Source: Devosia chinhatensis
GTDB lineage: Bacteria; Pseudomonadota; Alphaproteobacteria; Rhizobiales; Devosiaceae
Length of the DNA stretch: 64,000 nt
Assembly: GCF_000969445.1 (NCBI RefSeq)
Contig: NZ_JZEY01000061.1
Location: forward strand, 1 to 64,000
Reading direction: 5' to 3'
The notes below the pieces were generated by a model that was not told where the DNA came from, ran no database searches, and saw only the letters and a list, made by a program, of their open reading frames with translations. The translations under genes were made by a program, and so were the position numbers. This document shows positions 24,658 through 32,739 of the stretch, one piece after another; positions within the stretch are counted from its first letter, which is position 1; each line of letters starts with the position of its first letter.

Positions 24658-24667
24658 GGAGTAGCCC

Positions 24668-25378
24668 ATGAAACTGCTTGTCGGCCTTGGAAATCCCGGC
24701 GCTCAATATGCCGGCAACCGCCACAATATCGGCTTCATGGCCATCGACGCCATCGCGGCCGCGCATCATATACCGACCTGGAAGTCCAAGCATGCCGGCC
24801 AGCAGGCCGAGGGCAGCATTGGTCCCGATCGCGTGCTCTTGCTCAAGCCGCAGACCTTCATGAACAAATCCGGCGACAGCGTTCAGCAGGTCGCCCGCTT
24901 CTACAAGATACCGGCCGCCGATGTGATCGTCTTCTACGATGAGCTGGACTTGGCGCCCGGCAAGGTGCGCGTCAAGGTCGGTGGCGGCAATGGCGGTCAT
25001 AACGGCCTGAGGTCGATCGATCCCCAGATCGGCCTCGATTACAAGCGCGTCCGCCTCGGCATCGGCCATCCGGGCAAGGAGAATGTCACCCACCATGTGC
25101 TGGGTGACTTTGCCAAGGCCGACAAGGCCTGGCTCGACCCCCTGCTGGACGAGGTCGCCCGCCAGGTCCCGCTCCTGCTCAAGGGCGACGACAGCGGCTT
25201 CATGAACAAGCTCGCCTTGGCTCTCAAGGGTGACGAGGCTCCCCCTGCAAAATCCGAAAAGCCCGTCTCTGCCGGCCAGAGCCATATCCGCCAGGCCCGC
25301 ACCGCCCGGCCGCAGGTGGATGTACCCAAATCCGGCCCCATGGCCGATATGCTGAACAAGCTTTTCGGCAAGACCTGA
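24668..25378 (+). CDS. pth: Peptidyl-tRNA hydrolase
   Basis: Frees tRNA from peptidyl-tRNA released during translation. 236 aa, slightly long because of a C-terminal extension (from about residue 190, EAPPAKSEKPVSAGQSH) usual in rhizobia. Motifs: LLVGLGNPGAQYAGNRHNIGFMAID with the catalytic His, LLKPQTFMNKSGDSVQ, VFYDELDLAPGKVRVKVGGGNGGHNGLRSI, RVRLGIGHPG. GGAG stands before ATG 24668. It is part of the conserved rplY-pth pair. Confidence 0.97.
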   Translation: MKLLVGLGNPGAQYAGNRHNIGFMAIDAIAAAHHIPTWKSKHAGQQAEGSIGPDRVLLLKPQTFMNKSGDSVQQVARFYKIPAADVIVFYDELDLAPGKVRVKVGGGNGGHNGLRSIDPQIGLDYKRVRLGIGHPGKENVTHHVLGDFAKADKAWLDPLLDEVARQVPLLLKGDDSGFMNKLALALKGDEAPPAKSEKPVSAGQSHIRQARTARPQVDVPKSGPMADMLNKLFGKT

Positions 25379-25429
25379 AAGCAAGACTGGCCAGCACCGG
25401 CCCATTGCGTCTCAGGCTACGCCTTGGCG

Positions 25430-25966
25430 CTAGTCGCAGCGAACGAACATGTCGAAGCCGGTGCGGTTGGTGATCAACAAGACGTCCTCTGCCGCGCGGA
25501 TGATTGTGACGGGTCCGTTATTGCGCTGCAGGAAGTCAACCTGCCCCTGGCTTCTCGCGTCCCCCGGGCCGTGCCCGATGGCGGCAAAGAAGCCGTCCAG
25601 ATCGATCGACTGACTGTTGCTACCGGCCCGGTCGCGCCGAAACTGCCAATGCATGGCCCGCGGCTGATCAACGATACCGAGGTCGAAACCTCCATCGCCC
25701 ACAGTGGTAATCGCCATGATTGGACCGCGATCCTCGGGGCAGAAGCGAACCATCTTCTCCGCGAGCGCATCGCCGTCAGGCGCGCCAGGATCGATCAGTG
25801 TCGTCATATTCGCCCAGATCCAGCGCCCGTCCAGGCCCTCGACCTTGCCGAACGTCCTCAATGTATCGACAGCGTCCTCCACCGCGCTCTGCGCCAGGAC
25901 GTTCGGCGCTGCGCTCATCGCGAGAATGGCGATGAGCGCAAGGCCGGCACGCCTCACCGTGCTCAT
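25430..25966 (-). CDS. Secreted hypothetical protein, paralogue of the next gene
   Basis: 178 aa with a signal peptide of about 25 residues (LALIAILAMSAAPNVLAQ). The mature part has DLRFGKVEGLDGRW-type start and a Cys in MVRFCPEDRG and at the end (FVRCD). It shares the layout of its upstream neighbour: short helix, 'GxW' near the front, one mid Cys, closing 'FxRC'. Function unknown; periplasmic. ATG 25966 overlaps the TGA of the neighbour by 1 nt; an in-frame GTG one codon earlier is possible. Confidence 0.7.
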   Translation of the reverse strand: MSTVRRAGLALIAILAMSAAPNVLAQSAVEDAVDTLRTFGKVEGLDGRWIWANMTTLIDPGAPDGDALAEKMVRFCPEDRGPIMAITTVGDGGFDLGIVDQPRAMHWQFRRDRAGSNSQSIDLDGFFAAIGHGPGDARSQGQVDFLQRNNGPVTIIRAAEDVLLITNRTGFDMFVRCD

Positions 25967-26508
25967 CACTCCGGGCAGCGGCCAAAGAGTTCAGCGCGGC
26001 CCGGCGTCACCATAGCCAGCAGGTCGGGCGATACGCGAAACAGGTCGACGCGACTGCTGTTCTGCTCGAGCGCCCGGGCGCGCATCGCAACGCCATTCTC
26101 GCCTTCCATCGTGTCGAATTTGAAGACACGGAACAAGGCTTCCGGATCGACATTGCGATGAAACTGCGAGCCGGCAATCCAGTCGAAGCGATAGACCAGT
26201 TCGCCACCACTATTGGCCGCCACCATTTCAAAGCTCGTACCATCCAGTGCAGTCATCAGCGCGCCCCGCACAGGATCATTGCCGCAGATGCGCTCGATGA
26301 GGCTGTTGATCAGGCCAGGGTCGGGATCGGTGCCCTGAGCGTTGGAAAGCACGCTCAGAGGCAGCCACTCGCCCTCAATATCCTCGACGACGCTGTCTGC
26401 CGACACCTGTCCGAAAATCCGGTTGGCCTCGGCGAAATCGTCCTCGATCTGGGCGGCGGCCGGGCTGGCGGCCATCAGGGCCAACATGACGGCAAGTGTG
26501 ATGCGCAT
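25966..26508 (-). CDS. Secreted hypothetical protein
   Basis: 180 aa with a strong signal peptide (MRITLAVMLALMAASPAAAQ, about 20 residues) and GAGGAGAG just before ATG 26508. The mature part includes IEGEWLPLSVLSN, an ERICGNDPVRGALM segment with one Cys, YRFDWIAGSQFHRNVDPEALFRVFKFD, and ends VTPGRAELFGRCPE. The pair of Cys may form a disulfide. It overlaps its paralogue by 1 nt, which suggests a duplication followed by coupled expression. I do not recognise the family. Confidence 0.75.
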   Translation of the reverse strand: MRITLAVMLALMAASPAAAQIEDDFAEANRIFGQVSADSVVEDIEGEWLPLSVLSNAQGTDPDPGLINSLIERICGNDPVRGALMTALDGTSFEMVAANSGGELVYRFDWIAGSQFHRNVDPEALFRVFKFDTMEGENGVAMRARALEQNSSRVDLFRVSPDLLAMVTPGRAELFGRCPE

Positions 26509-26652
26509 TGCTCTCTCCTCGAGTGTGTTGTGAGGTGAGACGTGTGCGGACACAAAAACCTTGGCGGGTAAGGTCTGCCCTTGGTCACTTTTCGAAAAAT
26601 TTCGACGGGCAGCGATTTTGGAACGGAGCTATCTCTCTAGCGCGGCCGACGC

Positions 26653-26692
26653 AGAAAGCCGGCGCTGCAGGAGATGCAGGCGCCGGCTTTCT
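26653..26692 (-). terminator. Hairpin after ychF
   Basis: A 17-bp stem with one bulged base (AGAAAGCCGGCG.. with ..CGCCGGCTTTCT) and 5-nt loop, 30 nt past the ychF stop. The trailing bases on the minus strand (TTTCTGCG) make only a weak U run. Confidence 0.65.
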
Positions 26693-26721
26693 CAAGCGTA
26701 GGAACGTCCGCCCGTACGCGG

Positions 26722-27819
26722 CTAGACGTTGAATTTGAACAGCATCACGTCGCCGTCCTTGACGACGTAGTCCTTGCCCTCGTCACGGGCCTTGCCCGCT
26801 TCCTTGGCGCCCTGTTCACCGTTCAGCCCGACAAAGTCGTCATAGCCGATGGTCTGGGCGCGGATGAAACCACGCTCGAAATCGGTGTGGATGACGCCGG
26901 CGGCCTGGGGCGCCCGGTCACCCTTGTGAATGGTCCAGGCGCGCGTTTCCTTGGGGCCCACGGTGAAATAGGTCTGCAGGTTCAAAAGATCATAGGCGGC
27001 ACGGATCAGCCGGTTGAGGCCGGGCTGCTCGAGATCGAGCGAGCTGAGATATTCGGCCTGCTCCTCGTCGGAAAGCTGAGCCAGCTGGCTTTCGATCTCC
27101 GCCGAAATGACGACCACACCGGCGTCATTGGCCTTGGCATAGTCCTCGACCTGGCGGCTGAGCGCATTGCCGGTGGCAGCCGAACCCTCGTCCACATTGC
27201 AGACATAGAGCGCCGGCTTGCTGGTCAGCAATTGCAGCTCACGGAACGCCTTTTCTTCTTCCGGATCGCGCTTGACGAAGCGGGCGGACTTGCCCTCGCG
27301 CAACACGGCCAGCGCGCGGTCAATCAGCTCGAGGGTGACCTTGGCTTCCTTGTCGTTGCCCTTGGCCTTCTTTTCGACGCCGGCGCGGCGCTTCTCGAGA
27401 CTTTCGAGATCGGCAAGCATAAGTTCGGTTTCAACCACATCCGCATCGGCCAGCGGATCGACCTTGTTGGACACGTGGATGACGTTGGAATCCTCGAAGC
27501 AGCGCAGCACATAGGCGATCGCGTCGGTCTCGCGGATATTGGCAAGGAACTGATTGCCCAGCCCCTCGCCCTGCGAGGCGCCCTTCACCAGACCCGCAAT
27601 GTCCACGAAGCTCATGCGCGCCGGCAGGATAGTGGCCGACTTGCCGATCGCAGCCAGCTTTTCGAGCCGCGGATCGGGCACGGAAACCTCGCCCACATTG
27701 GGCTCGATCGTGCAGAAGGGGAAATTGGCCGCCTGCGCAGCCGCGGTGCGGGTCAGTGCGTTGAAAAGCGTCGACTTGCCGACATTCGGCAGGCCGACAA
27801 TGCCCATCTTGAAGCCCAT
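26722..27819 (-). CDS. ychF: Redox-regulated ATPase YchF (OLA1-type)
   Basis: Obg-family P-loop protein that prefers ATP over GTP and binds ribosomes. 365 aa, close to the 363 of E. coli. [20 protein letters not shown] (G1), [40 protein letters not shown] (G3 region), YVCNVDE in place of the NKxD guanine motif, which explains the ATP preference, and the C-terminal TGS domain ([43 protein letters not shown]). ATG 27819 has GGAGA upstream. It lies on the opposite strand to rplY-pth and maoC genes that usually flank it. Confidence 0.97.
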   Translation of the reverse strand: MGFKMGIVGLPNVGKSTLFNALTRTAAAQAANFPFCTIEPNVGEVSVPDPRLEKLAAIGKSATILPARMSFVDIAGLVKGASQGEGLGNQFLANIRETDAIAYVLRCFEDSNVIHVSNKVDPLADADVVETELMLADLESLEKRRAGVEKKAKGNDKEAKVTLELIDRALAVLREGKSARFVKRDPEEEKAFRELQLLTSKPALYVCNVDEGSAATGNALSRQVEDYAKANDAGVVVISAEIESQLAQLSDEEQAEYLSSLDLEQPGLNRLIRAAYDLLNLQTYFTVGPKETRAWTIHKGDRAPQAAGVIHTDFERGFIRAQTIGYDDFVGLNGEQGAKEAGKARDEGKDYVVKDGDVMLFKFNV

Positions 27820-27975
27820 CTGTGTCTCCGGGAAACTGTTGGGCTCCAATTGGGTCGGATCGCTGCCGATGTCAATGTTTGAGCGGGCAAGAGCCGTTCG
27901 TACACTGCGGCGGCCCCTCGCCTTGCCCTATCCGGCCACTCATGCGAAAACCCGCTTGACGCATAGGGCAAGCAA

Positions 27976-28455
27976 ATGACCAATCCAGTCACACATGATC
28001 GGCGCCATTTCGAAGATCTCTCGACCGGCGAAATCATCACTCTGGGAACAACGACCGTCAGCCGCGACATGATTGTCGGCTTTGCGCGCGAATTCGATCC
28101 CTTCCCGTTCCATCTCGATGAAAAAGCGGCCAGGGAAAGCCTGCTCGGTGGGCTGGCATCCAGCGGCTGGCAGACCGGCGCGCTCAGTCTGCGCATGCTG
28201 GTCGACGCCTTCCTCTCTACCATCGCTTCCTGCGGCGGCCTGGGCTTTCGCGATCTCAAGTGGCGCAATCCTGTCATGGTCGGGGATACGATCGGGGGCA
28301 CCGCCACGATCGCCGAACTGCGTCGCTCTGCCACCCATCCGCAATGGGGCATTGTCACGCTCGACTTCGATATCCGCAACCAGAAGGACAAGCCGGTCAT
28401 GACCATGCGCTTGGCCAACCTGGTCGAGTGCCGCAATCCGGAGGCCCGGCCATGA
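27976..28455 (+). CDS. MaoC-family dehydratase
   Basis: 159 aa hot-dog fold. [58 protein letters not shown] carries the hydratase 2 motif, with Asp in FDPFPFH and His further on. MaoC proteins hydrate enoyl-CoA or related substrates, but many are of unknown substrate. It overlaps a second MaoC gene by ATGA; the pair may form a heterodimer. Confidence 0.9.
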   Translation: MTNPVTHDRRHFEDLSTGEIITLGTTTVSRDMIVGFAREFDPFPFHLDEKAARESLLGGLASSGWQTGALSLRMLVDAFLSTIASCGGLGFRDLKWRNPVMVGDTIGGTATIAELRRSATHPQWGIVTLDFDIRNQKDKPVMTMRLANLVECRNPEARP

Positions 28456-29009
28456 CCCGCTGGTTCGAGGATATCACCATCGACGAAGCCTTTCCCCTGG
28501 GCAGCCACACCTTTTCCGCCGAGGAAATCATCGACTTCGCCACTCTCTACGATCCGCAATATTTTCACATCAATCCAGAGCTGGCGCGCCACAGTCATTT
28601 CGGCGGCCTGATCGCCTCGGGCTGGCACACGGTCAGCGTCGGGCACCGCAAGATGGTAGACGCGCTCTTTGCCGAAGAAGAGCGTCTGCAGGCCTTGGGA
28701 CAGGAGCCCGGCGTGTCGGGTCCCTCGCCCGGGGTCAATGCCATGGATTTCAAGGTTCCGGTCCGTCCGGGCGACACCGTCACCTACGAGTTGACCGTGA
28801 CGGACAAGCGCCCATCCAATTCCATTCCCGGCTGGGGCCTGCTCTTCAACCGTATCACGGCGATCAACCAGCGCGGCGAACTCGTTTATTCCGCCGATCT
28901 CGTGGGCTTTTCAAAACGCCGCGATTATCGCATGCCCCTTCGGCTCAAGGTCATGATGGCACTCAGCAGAACCCCCGTTCTCGGAAAGCTGATCAGACGG
29001 GGCTCTTGA
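28452..29009 (+). CDS. MaoC-family dehydratase
   Basis: 185 aa. WFEDITIDEAFPLGSHTFSAEEIIDFATLYDPQYFHINPELARHSHFGGLIASGWHTVSVGHRKMVD has the full MaoC motif (YDPQYFHIN..A..S.FGGLIASGWHT). The N-terminal half aligns with its upstream neighbour, indicating a duplicated pair. The C-terminal tail RRDYRMPLRLKVMMALSRTPVLGKLIRRGS is extra and basic. The substrate is unknown. Coupled by ATGA to the previous gene. Confidence 0.9.
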   Translation: MTRWFEDITIDEAFPLGSHTFSAEEIIDFATLYDPQYFHINPELARHSHFGGLIASGWHTVSVGHRKMVDALFAEEERLQALGQEPGVSGPSPGVNAMDFKVPVRPGDTVTYELTVTDKRPSNSIPGWGLLFNRITAINQRGELVYSADLVGFSKRRDYRMPLRLKVMMALSRTPVLGKLIRRGS

Positions 29010-29040
29010 AACCGGCTGGGCTGCTCGGCACTGTGCATGC

Positions 29041-29385
29041 ATGCGCCGATTCGCCCTTGTCCTCGCCCTCACCGCCTGTTCCGCGTTCCCTGCCCTTGCC
29101 CAGGTCTACCAGGGCAATTGGAGCTGCAGGGATGCCACGACGCAGCGGGTGGGCATCTTCACGCTCTATGGCCAGGTCTATGGCTGGGCATCCCGCGTGG
29201 CAGGCGACCCCAATTCGGGCAGCGGCACGCTGACCCCGTACCAGGACGGCGTGGGCATCAACGACGGCAACCTGCGCTCCAATGGCGGCATCCAGGCGGT
29301 TCGCGTGGTCAACGATCCCACCTATGGAGTCGCGCTGCAGATGGAAACCGCCGAAACCATCGTCATGCTCTGCACCCCGCGCTAG
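29041..29385 (+). CDS. Secreted hypothetical protein (114 aa)
   Basis: Signal peptide of about 20 residues (MRRFALVLALTACSAFPALAQ; the Cys at 13 is not in a lipobox). The mature part is rich in beta-prone residues: VYQGNWSCRDATTQRVGIFTLYGQVYGW, then SGTLTPYQDGVGINDGNLRSNGGIQ, ending with Cys in IVMLCTPR. One disulfide between the two mature Cys is likely. No known domain is recognised. It follows the MaoC pair by 31 nt and may share its transcript. Confidence 0.7.
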   Translation: MRRFALVLALTACSAFPALAQVYQGNWSCRDATTQRVGIFTLYGQVYGWASRVAGDPNSGSGTLTPYQDGVGINDGNLRSNGGIQAVRVVNDPTYGVALQMETAETIVMLCTPR

Positions 29386-29544
29386 GGCCTTTTTGCGCCG
29401 CGTGAGCATCACTTGCACGCGGGGGCTTGAAACTTTGCGCCGACTGGAGCATTTTCATCGCGCAGCGCCGGGCCCCTCTGGTCATGGTTTCCCGCTATGG
29501 CGATGTCGGAGCTGCTCCACCAAGTTCATGGAGAAGGTCCGGCG

Positions 29545-30564
29545 ATGGAATCGCTTCTTGCCGCCCTATCGGGCGATTTTCTCGGTACACCCGTTTATTT
29601 CTGGATCGCGTTCATCACGATCGTGATCGCTTTGCTTGTTTTCGACCTTGGCATCCTCCACCGGGATGAGCACGAGATCGAAGCCAAGGAAAGCCTGCTG
29701 CTCTACGGCTTCTACGTCTGTATTGCCATGGCGTTCGGCGCCTGGGTCTGGTTCCAGCGCGGAGCGCAGGCAGGCCTCGAATTCTACACCGGCTATCTGA
29801 TCGAGCAGTCACTGGCGATGGACAACATGTTCGTCATTGCCACAATATTTGGCTTCCTCGGCATCCCTAGGCTCTACCAGCACCGCGTGCTGTTCTGGGG
29901 CATTCTGGGCGTTATCGCCTTCCGTGCCATCCTCATCGGCATCGGCGCGGCCCTCGTCTACCAGTTCAGCTGGATCCTGTTGTTCTTCGGTGCCTTCCTG
30001 ATCTTCACCGGTATCAGGATGTTCAGCCACAAGGATGAAGAGCCGAACCTGGAAGAGAACAAAATCTTCCAGTTCCTCAACAAGCGCTTCCGCATCACGC
30101 GCGAATTGCATGGCCGCCGCTTCACGATCAAGGCGCCCGATCCCAAGACCGGCAAGATCGTCACCTGGCTGACCCCGCTTGCCGTCGCGCTGATCATGGT
30201 GGAAATCGTCGACCTGATCTTTGCGGTCGACTCAGTGCCCGCCGTCTTCGCCGTGACGCAGGATACGTTCATCGTCTACACATCAAACATCTTCGCCATT
30301 CTCGGCCTGCGCGCGCTCTACTTCGCGCTTGCCGCTGCGATGAACCGCTTCCGCTACCTCCAGGTATCGCTGGCGATCATCCTGGTGATGATCGGTATCA
30401 AGATCTGTCTGGTGCCCTTTGGCTATCACGTGCCCACCGCAATCTCGCTGGGCCTGACCATCTCGATCCTGGCTGCCGGCGTGTTCTATTCGCTGTGGAA
30501 GACCCGCAACGAGCCCAATATCAGCGCCGAGGACGATCCCAAGACGGGCCAGCTCGAGCCCTGA
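29545..30564 (+). CDS. TerC family membrane protein
   Basis: 339 aa with about nine membrane helices. Family motifs: VFDLGILHRDEHEIEAKESLLLYGFYV, ETG-type helix GYLIEQSLAMDNMFVIATIFGFLGIPRLYQHRVLFWGILGVIAFRAILIGIGAALV, and DLIFAVDSVPAVFAVTQDTFIVYTSNIFAILGLRALYF with the acidic residues proposed to bind metal. TerC/Alx proteins act in manganese efflux or metallation of exported proteins. ATG 29545 has GGAG-AAGG 8 nt upstream; an ATG 16 codons earlier has none. I could not find a yybP-ykoY riboswitch before it. Confidence 0.93.
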   Translation: MESLLAALSGDFLGTPVYFWIAFITIVIALLVFDLGILHRDEHEIEAKESLLLYGFYVCIAMAFGAWVWFQRGAQAGLEFYTGYLIEQSLAMDNMFVIATIFGFLGIPRLYQHRVLFWGILGVIAFRAILIGIGAALVYQFSWILLFFGAFLIFTGIRMFSHKDEEPNLEENKIFQFLNKRFRITRELHGRRFTIKAPDPKTGKIVTWLTPLAVALIMVEIVDLIFAVDSVPAVFAVTQDTFIVYTSNIFAILGLRALYFALAAAMNRFRYLQVSLAIILVMIGIKICLVPFGYHVPTAISLGLTISILAAGVFYSLWKTRNEPNISAEDDPKTGQLEP

Positions 30565-30595
30565 TCGACAGGTGACTGCACAATTCGATTGAGGA

Positions 30596-30624
30596 AGGGC
30601 CGGCGGTTGACGCCGGCCCTTTTT
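30596..30624 (+). terminator. Terminator after terC
   Basis: AGGGCCGGCG (30596-30605) and CGCCGGCCCT (30611-30620) with loop GTTGA, then TTTTG. Clear intrinsic terminator 32 nt past the terC stop. Confidence 0.9.
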
Positions 30625-30805
30625 GCTTGCCCGCACCCGGCTGCCAGCGCGTGCAACAATTCGCGATCTGCAGCCGATTTCGGCGGCCTCTTCCAAAGTG
30701 CCGAGCAGCCGCGTGTCATGCGCCCAAAACCGCGCGTGAACTGGCTTGGCGCAGGGAGCAAAGTGAGTCCGGCATCCACAGGGTCGGGCCTGCACCTTTC
30801 TTGCC

Positions 30806-30820
30806 TTAATTTCCCGTTAA
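30806..30820. promoter_or_regulatory. CtrA-like box before the VOC gene
   Basis: TTAA-TTTCCCG-TTAA with the exact 7-bp spacing, 33 nt before the ATG of the VOC-type gene, a position that would overlap the promoter. Confidence 0.4.
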
Positions 30821-30853
30821 TGGATGGACCGTAACGACAAAGGAGATCGGACA

Positions 30854-31255
30854 ATGGGTGCCATCCACGAAATTGTCTTCGATTGCGATCAGCCGGCTGT
30901 TCTGGCCGAATTTTGGGCCGACCTGCTCGATGGCTATGCCGTCCGCCAGCCGGACATGACCAGCGCCGCGCTCTCCCTGGCCTTGGGCCTTGATCCAGCC
31001 GAACCCACGACCATCATGGTCGACGGGCCCGGCCCCTCGCTATGCTTCCAGAATGTCGAGGGCCAACGCCCCGAGAACAACCGGGTGCATTTCGATATCG
31101 GCGTCACCAATCGGGCCGCAGAGGTCGATCGGCTCTCGCTATCGGGTGCCAGCGTCGAGCGTGTCCTGCCGACCTACACCATCATGCGCGACCCGGAAGG
31201 CAACCAGTTCGTTCTGGTCGACAGCAAGGCTGAAGCCGAGCGCGTGGCCGCCTAG
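30854..31255 (+). CDS. VOC-family (glyoxalase-like) protein
   Basis: 133 aa, a glyoxalase_6-type fold in which two beta-alpha-beta-beta-beta units form one site. It starts GAIHEIVFDCDQPAVLAEFWADLLDGYAV, then CFQNVEGQRPENNRVHFDIGV (His ligand) and IMRDPEGNQFVLVDS (Glu-like position). Typical function is unknown: such proteins are linked to small-molecule resistance or isomerisation. AAGGAG stands 8 nt before ATG 30854. It lies downstream of a TTAA-N7-TTAA box. Confidence 0.85.
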   Translation: MGAIHEIVFDCDQPAVLAEFWADLLDGYAVRQPDMTSAALSLALGLDPAEPTTIMVDGPGPSLCFQNVEGQRPENNRVHFDIGVTNRAAEVDRLSLSGASVERVLPTYTIMRDPEGNQFVLVDSKAEAERVAA

Positions 31256-31263
31256 ACACCGTC

Positions 31264-31297
31264 GGCGGGTGCTGACACGTCCTGTCAGCGCCCCGCT
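31264..31297. other. Hairpin between the VOC and GFA genes
   Basis: GCTGACA/TGTCAGC with a G/C-rich extension on both sides and loop CGTCC. No T run follows, so a terminator is unlikely; it may be a palindrome for a protein or an RNA stabiliser. Confidence 0.4.
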
Positions 31298-31330
31298 CCA
31301 GTCTCGGTCGATCAGAGACGGAGCCAATTC

Positions 31331-31732
31331 ATGACCCTCATCGCCTCCTGCCATTGCGGCAAGACCAGCATCGCCCTTCCCGGCCACCCGACCAAGGCCG
31401 CGCGGTGCAATTGCACCTTCTGCCAGCGCACGGGCGCCGTGTGGGCCTATTATTCCGTGGGTGATCTGAAAATCCTGAGCGCCGAGGATGAAGGTAGCTA
31501 TTCCACCAATCCCGCCTACGGCTTGCATCATTTCTGCAGGCATTGCGGCATGCAGACCTGGGGCGAGAGTGTGGACTGGTCGGCCGCCTATAATAATGAC
31601 GGCACACCCAAGGGCGACGACACGGCGCTGGTCCCTGAACTGACAAAGCTGCAGGTCAATCTCAACCTCGTGGACGATCTCGATTGGTCCAAACTCGAGA
31701 TCGAACACCTGGATGGACGCAACAATTGGTGA
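31331..31732 (+). CDS. GFA family zinc-binding protein
   Basis: 133 aa of the glutathione-dependent formaldehyde-activating (CENP-V/GFA) family. Cys ligands are in SCHCGKTSIAL, ARCNCTFCQRTGAVWAYY, and HHFCRHCGMQTWG. The founding member Gfa of Paracoccus binds glutathione; most relatives, including this one, have unproven function. It stands 75 nt after the VOC gene on the same strand. Confidence 0.9.
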   Translation: MTLIASCHCGKTSIALPGHPTKAARCNCTFCQRTGAVWAYYSVGDLKILSAEDEGSYSTNPAYGLHHFCRHCGMQTWGESVDWSAAYNNDGTPKGDDTALVPELTKLQVNLNLVDDLDWSKLEIEHLDGRNNW

Positions 31733-31761
31733 TTCCGAGTACCTGGGGGCGACTTGAAACG

Positions 31762-32295
31762 CTAGTGCCCGTCGAACGCCATCAGCGATGAAACGCGCAC
31801 GCCTTCGGCCTCGAGCTTGGCGGCGCCACCGATCTCGGGCAGGTCGATGACAAAGGCCGCGTCATCACATACTGCGCCCGTCCGGCGCAGGAGCCCAATG
31901 GCCGCAATGGCAGTGCCGCCCGTGGCGATCAGATCGTCCACCAGCAGCACTTTGTGACCCGGCCCCACCACGTCGGCATGGATTTCGATCGTATCGACGC
32001 CGTATTCGAGCGCGTAATTCTGCCCGATCGTTTCTCCGGGCAGCTTGCCCTTCTTGCGGATCGGCACGAAACCCGTCCCCAGCGCAATGGCCACGCCCGC
32101 CCCGAAGATGAAACCCCGGGCCTCGATCCCGGCGACATGGGTGATCCCCTGCCCCCGATAGCGCGCGGCGATCTGCTCGATGCTGTCCTTGAAGCCCTCG
32201 GGATGCTCGATCAGCGTCGTGATGTCCCGAAACAGAATGCCCTTTTTGGGATAGTCGGGAATCGTGCGGACGAGCGACTTCAGGTCGAGCGACAT
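31762..32295 (-). CDS. apt: Adenine phosphoribosyltransferase
   Basis: Salvages adenine to AMP with PRPP. 177 aa, normal length. SLVRTIPDYPKKGILFRDITTLIEHPEGF, VAGIEARGFIFGAGVAIALGTGFVPIRKKGKLPGETIGQNYALEYG, and the PRPP loop KVLLVDDLIATGGTAIAAI are characteristic. It is the salvage competitor of the adenine deaminase coded at 54951. A 64-aa gene lies just upstream on the same strand. Confidence 0.97.
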   Translation of the reverse strand: MSLDLKSLVRTIPDYPKKGILFRDITTLIEHPEGFKDSIEQIAARYRGQGITHVAGIEARGFIFGAGVAIALGTGFVPIRKKGKLPGETIGQNYALEYGVDTIEIHADVVGPGHKVLLVDDLIATGGTAIAAIGLLRRTGAVCDDAAFVIDLPEIGGAAKLEAEGVRVSSLMAFDGH

Positions 32296-32319
32296 GGAAG
32301 GCCTTGCAAGGAGAGAGGG

Positions 32320-32514
32320 TTAGGACTTGTTGCGGCCCAGCAGGTGTCGGGCGATGACGCCGGCATTGTAGGCGGCATTGCGCGTCGTGTTGATGGCCGT
32401 TTCGCGCGTCTTGGGGTTGCTGACCACGGCATGCACGCCCGCGCGCACAGCCGGGTGACGGCTGACGGCAAGTGCAGTGCTGACCACGGTAACGGCCAGG
32501 CGAATGGCGGACAT
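32320..32514 (-). CDS. Small hypothetical protein (64 aa)
   Basis: ATG 32514 directly follows GGAGGAATT, a strong binding site. The protein begins SAIRLAVTVVSTALAVSRHPAVRAGVHAVV and continues with NTTRNAAYNAGVIARHLLGRNKS. The N-terminal stretch is moderately hydrophobic and could be a membrane-anchoring helix; the rest is basic and polar. No family is recognised. It precedes apt by 24 nt, so both may share a transcript. Confidence 0.65.
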   Translation of the reverse strand: MSAIRLAVTVVSTALAVSRHPAVRAGVHAVVSNPKTRETAINTTRNAAYNAGVIARHLLGRNKS

Positions 32515-32608
32515 CGCAATTCCTCCAACACCGAATTCAACGGGAATATCGTGGCATTTGCCTGGCTTGGCAAGGCCTTCACGCAAAGGCGCACACGGCT
32601 TTCCGCCA

Positions 32609-32640
32609 CAAAACAAAAGAGGCCCCAGGGGGCCCCTTTC
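32609..32640 (-). terminator. Terminator of petABC
   Basis: On the minus strand AAAGGGGCCCC and GGGGCCTCTTT pair around a tiny loop, followed by TTTTGTTTTG. It lies about 100 nt past the petC stop. Confidence 0.8.
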
Positions 32641-32739
32641 AAAATGTGTCATCCCGTGCATGCCCTTCGAGCTTGGCTCGGCGGCCTGACCCTTGCTGCA
32701 ATCATCGCACCGGGGAGATTTTCCGCGGTGCGGGCGAGA

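Noticed and set aside
29386-29544. Possible manganese riboswitch (yybP-ykoY) before terC
   Set aside because: I could not place the conserved helices or a terminator/SD switch; only ordinary spacer is seen.
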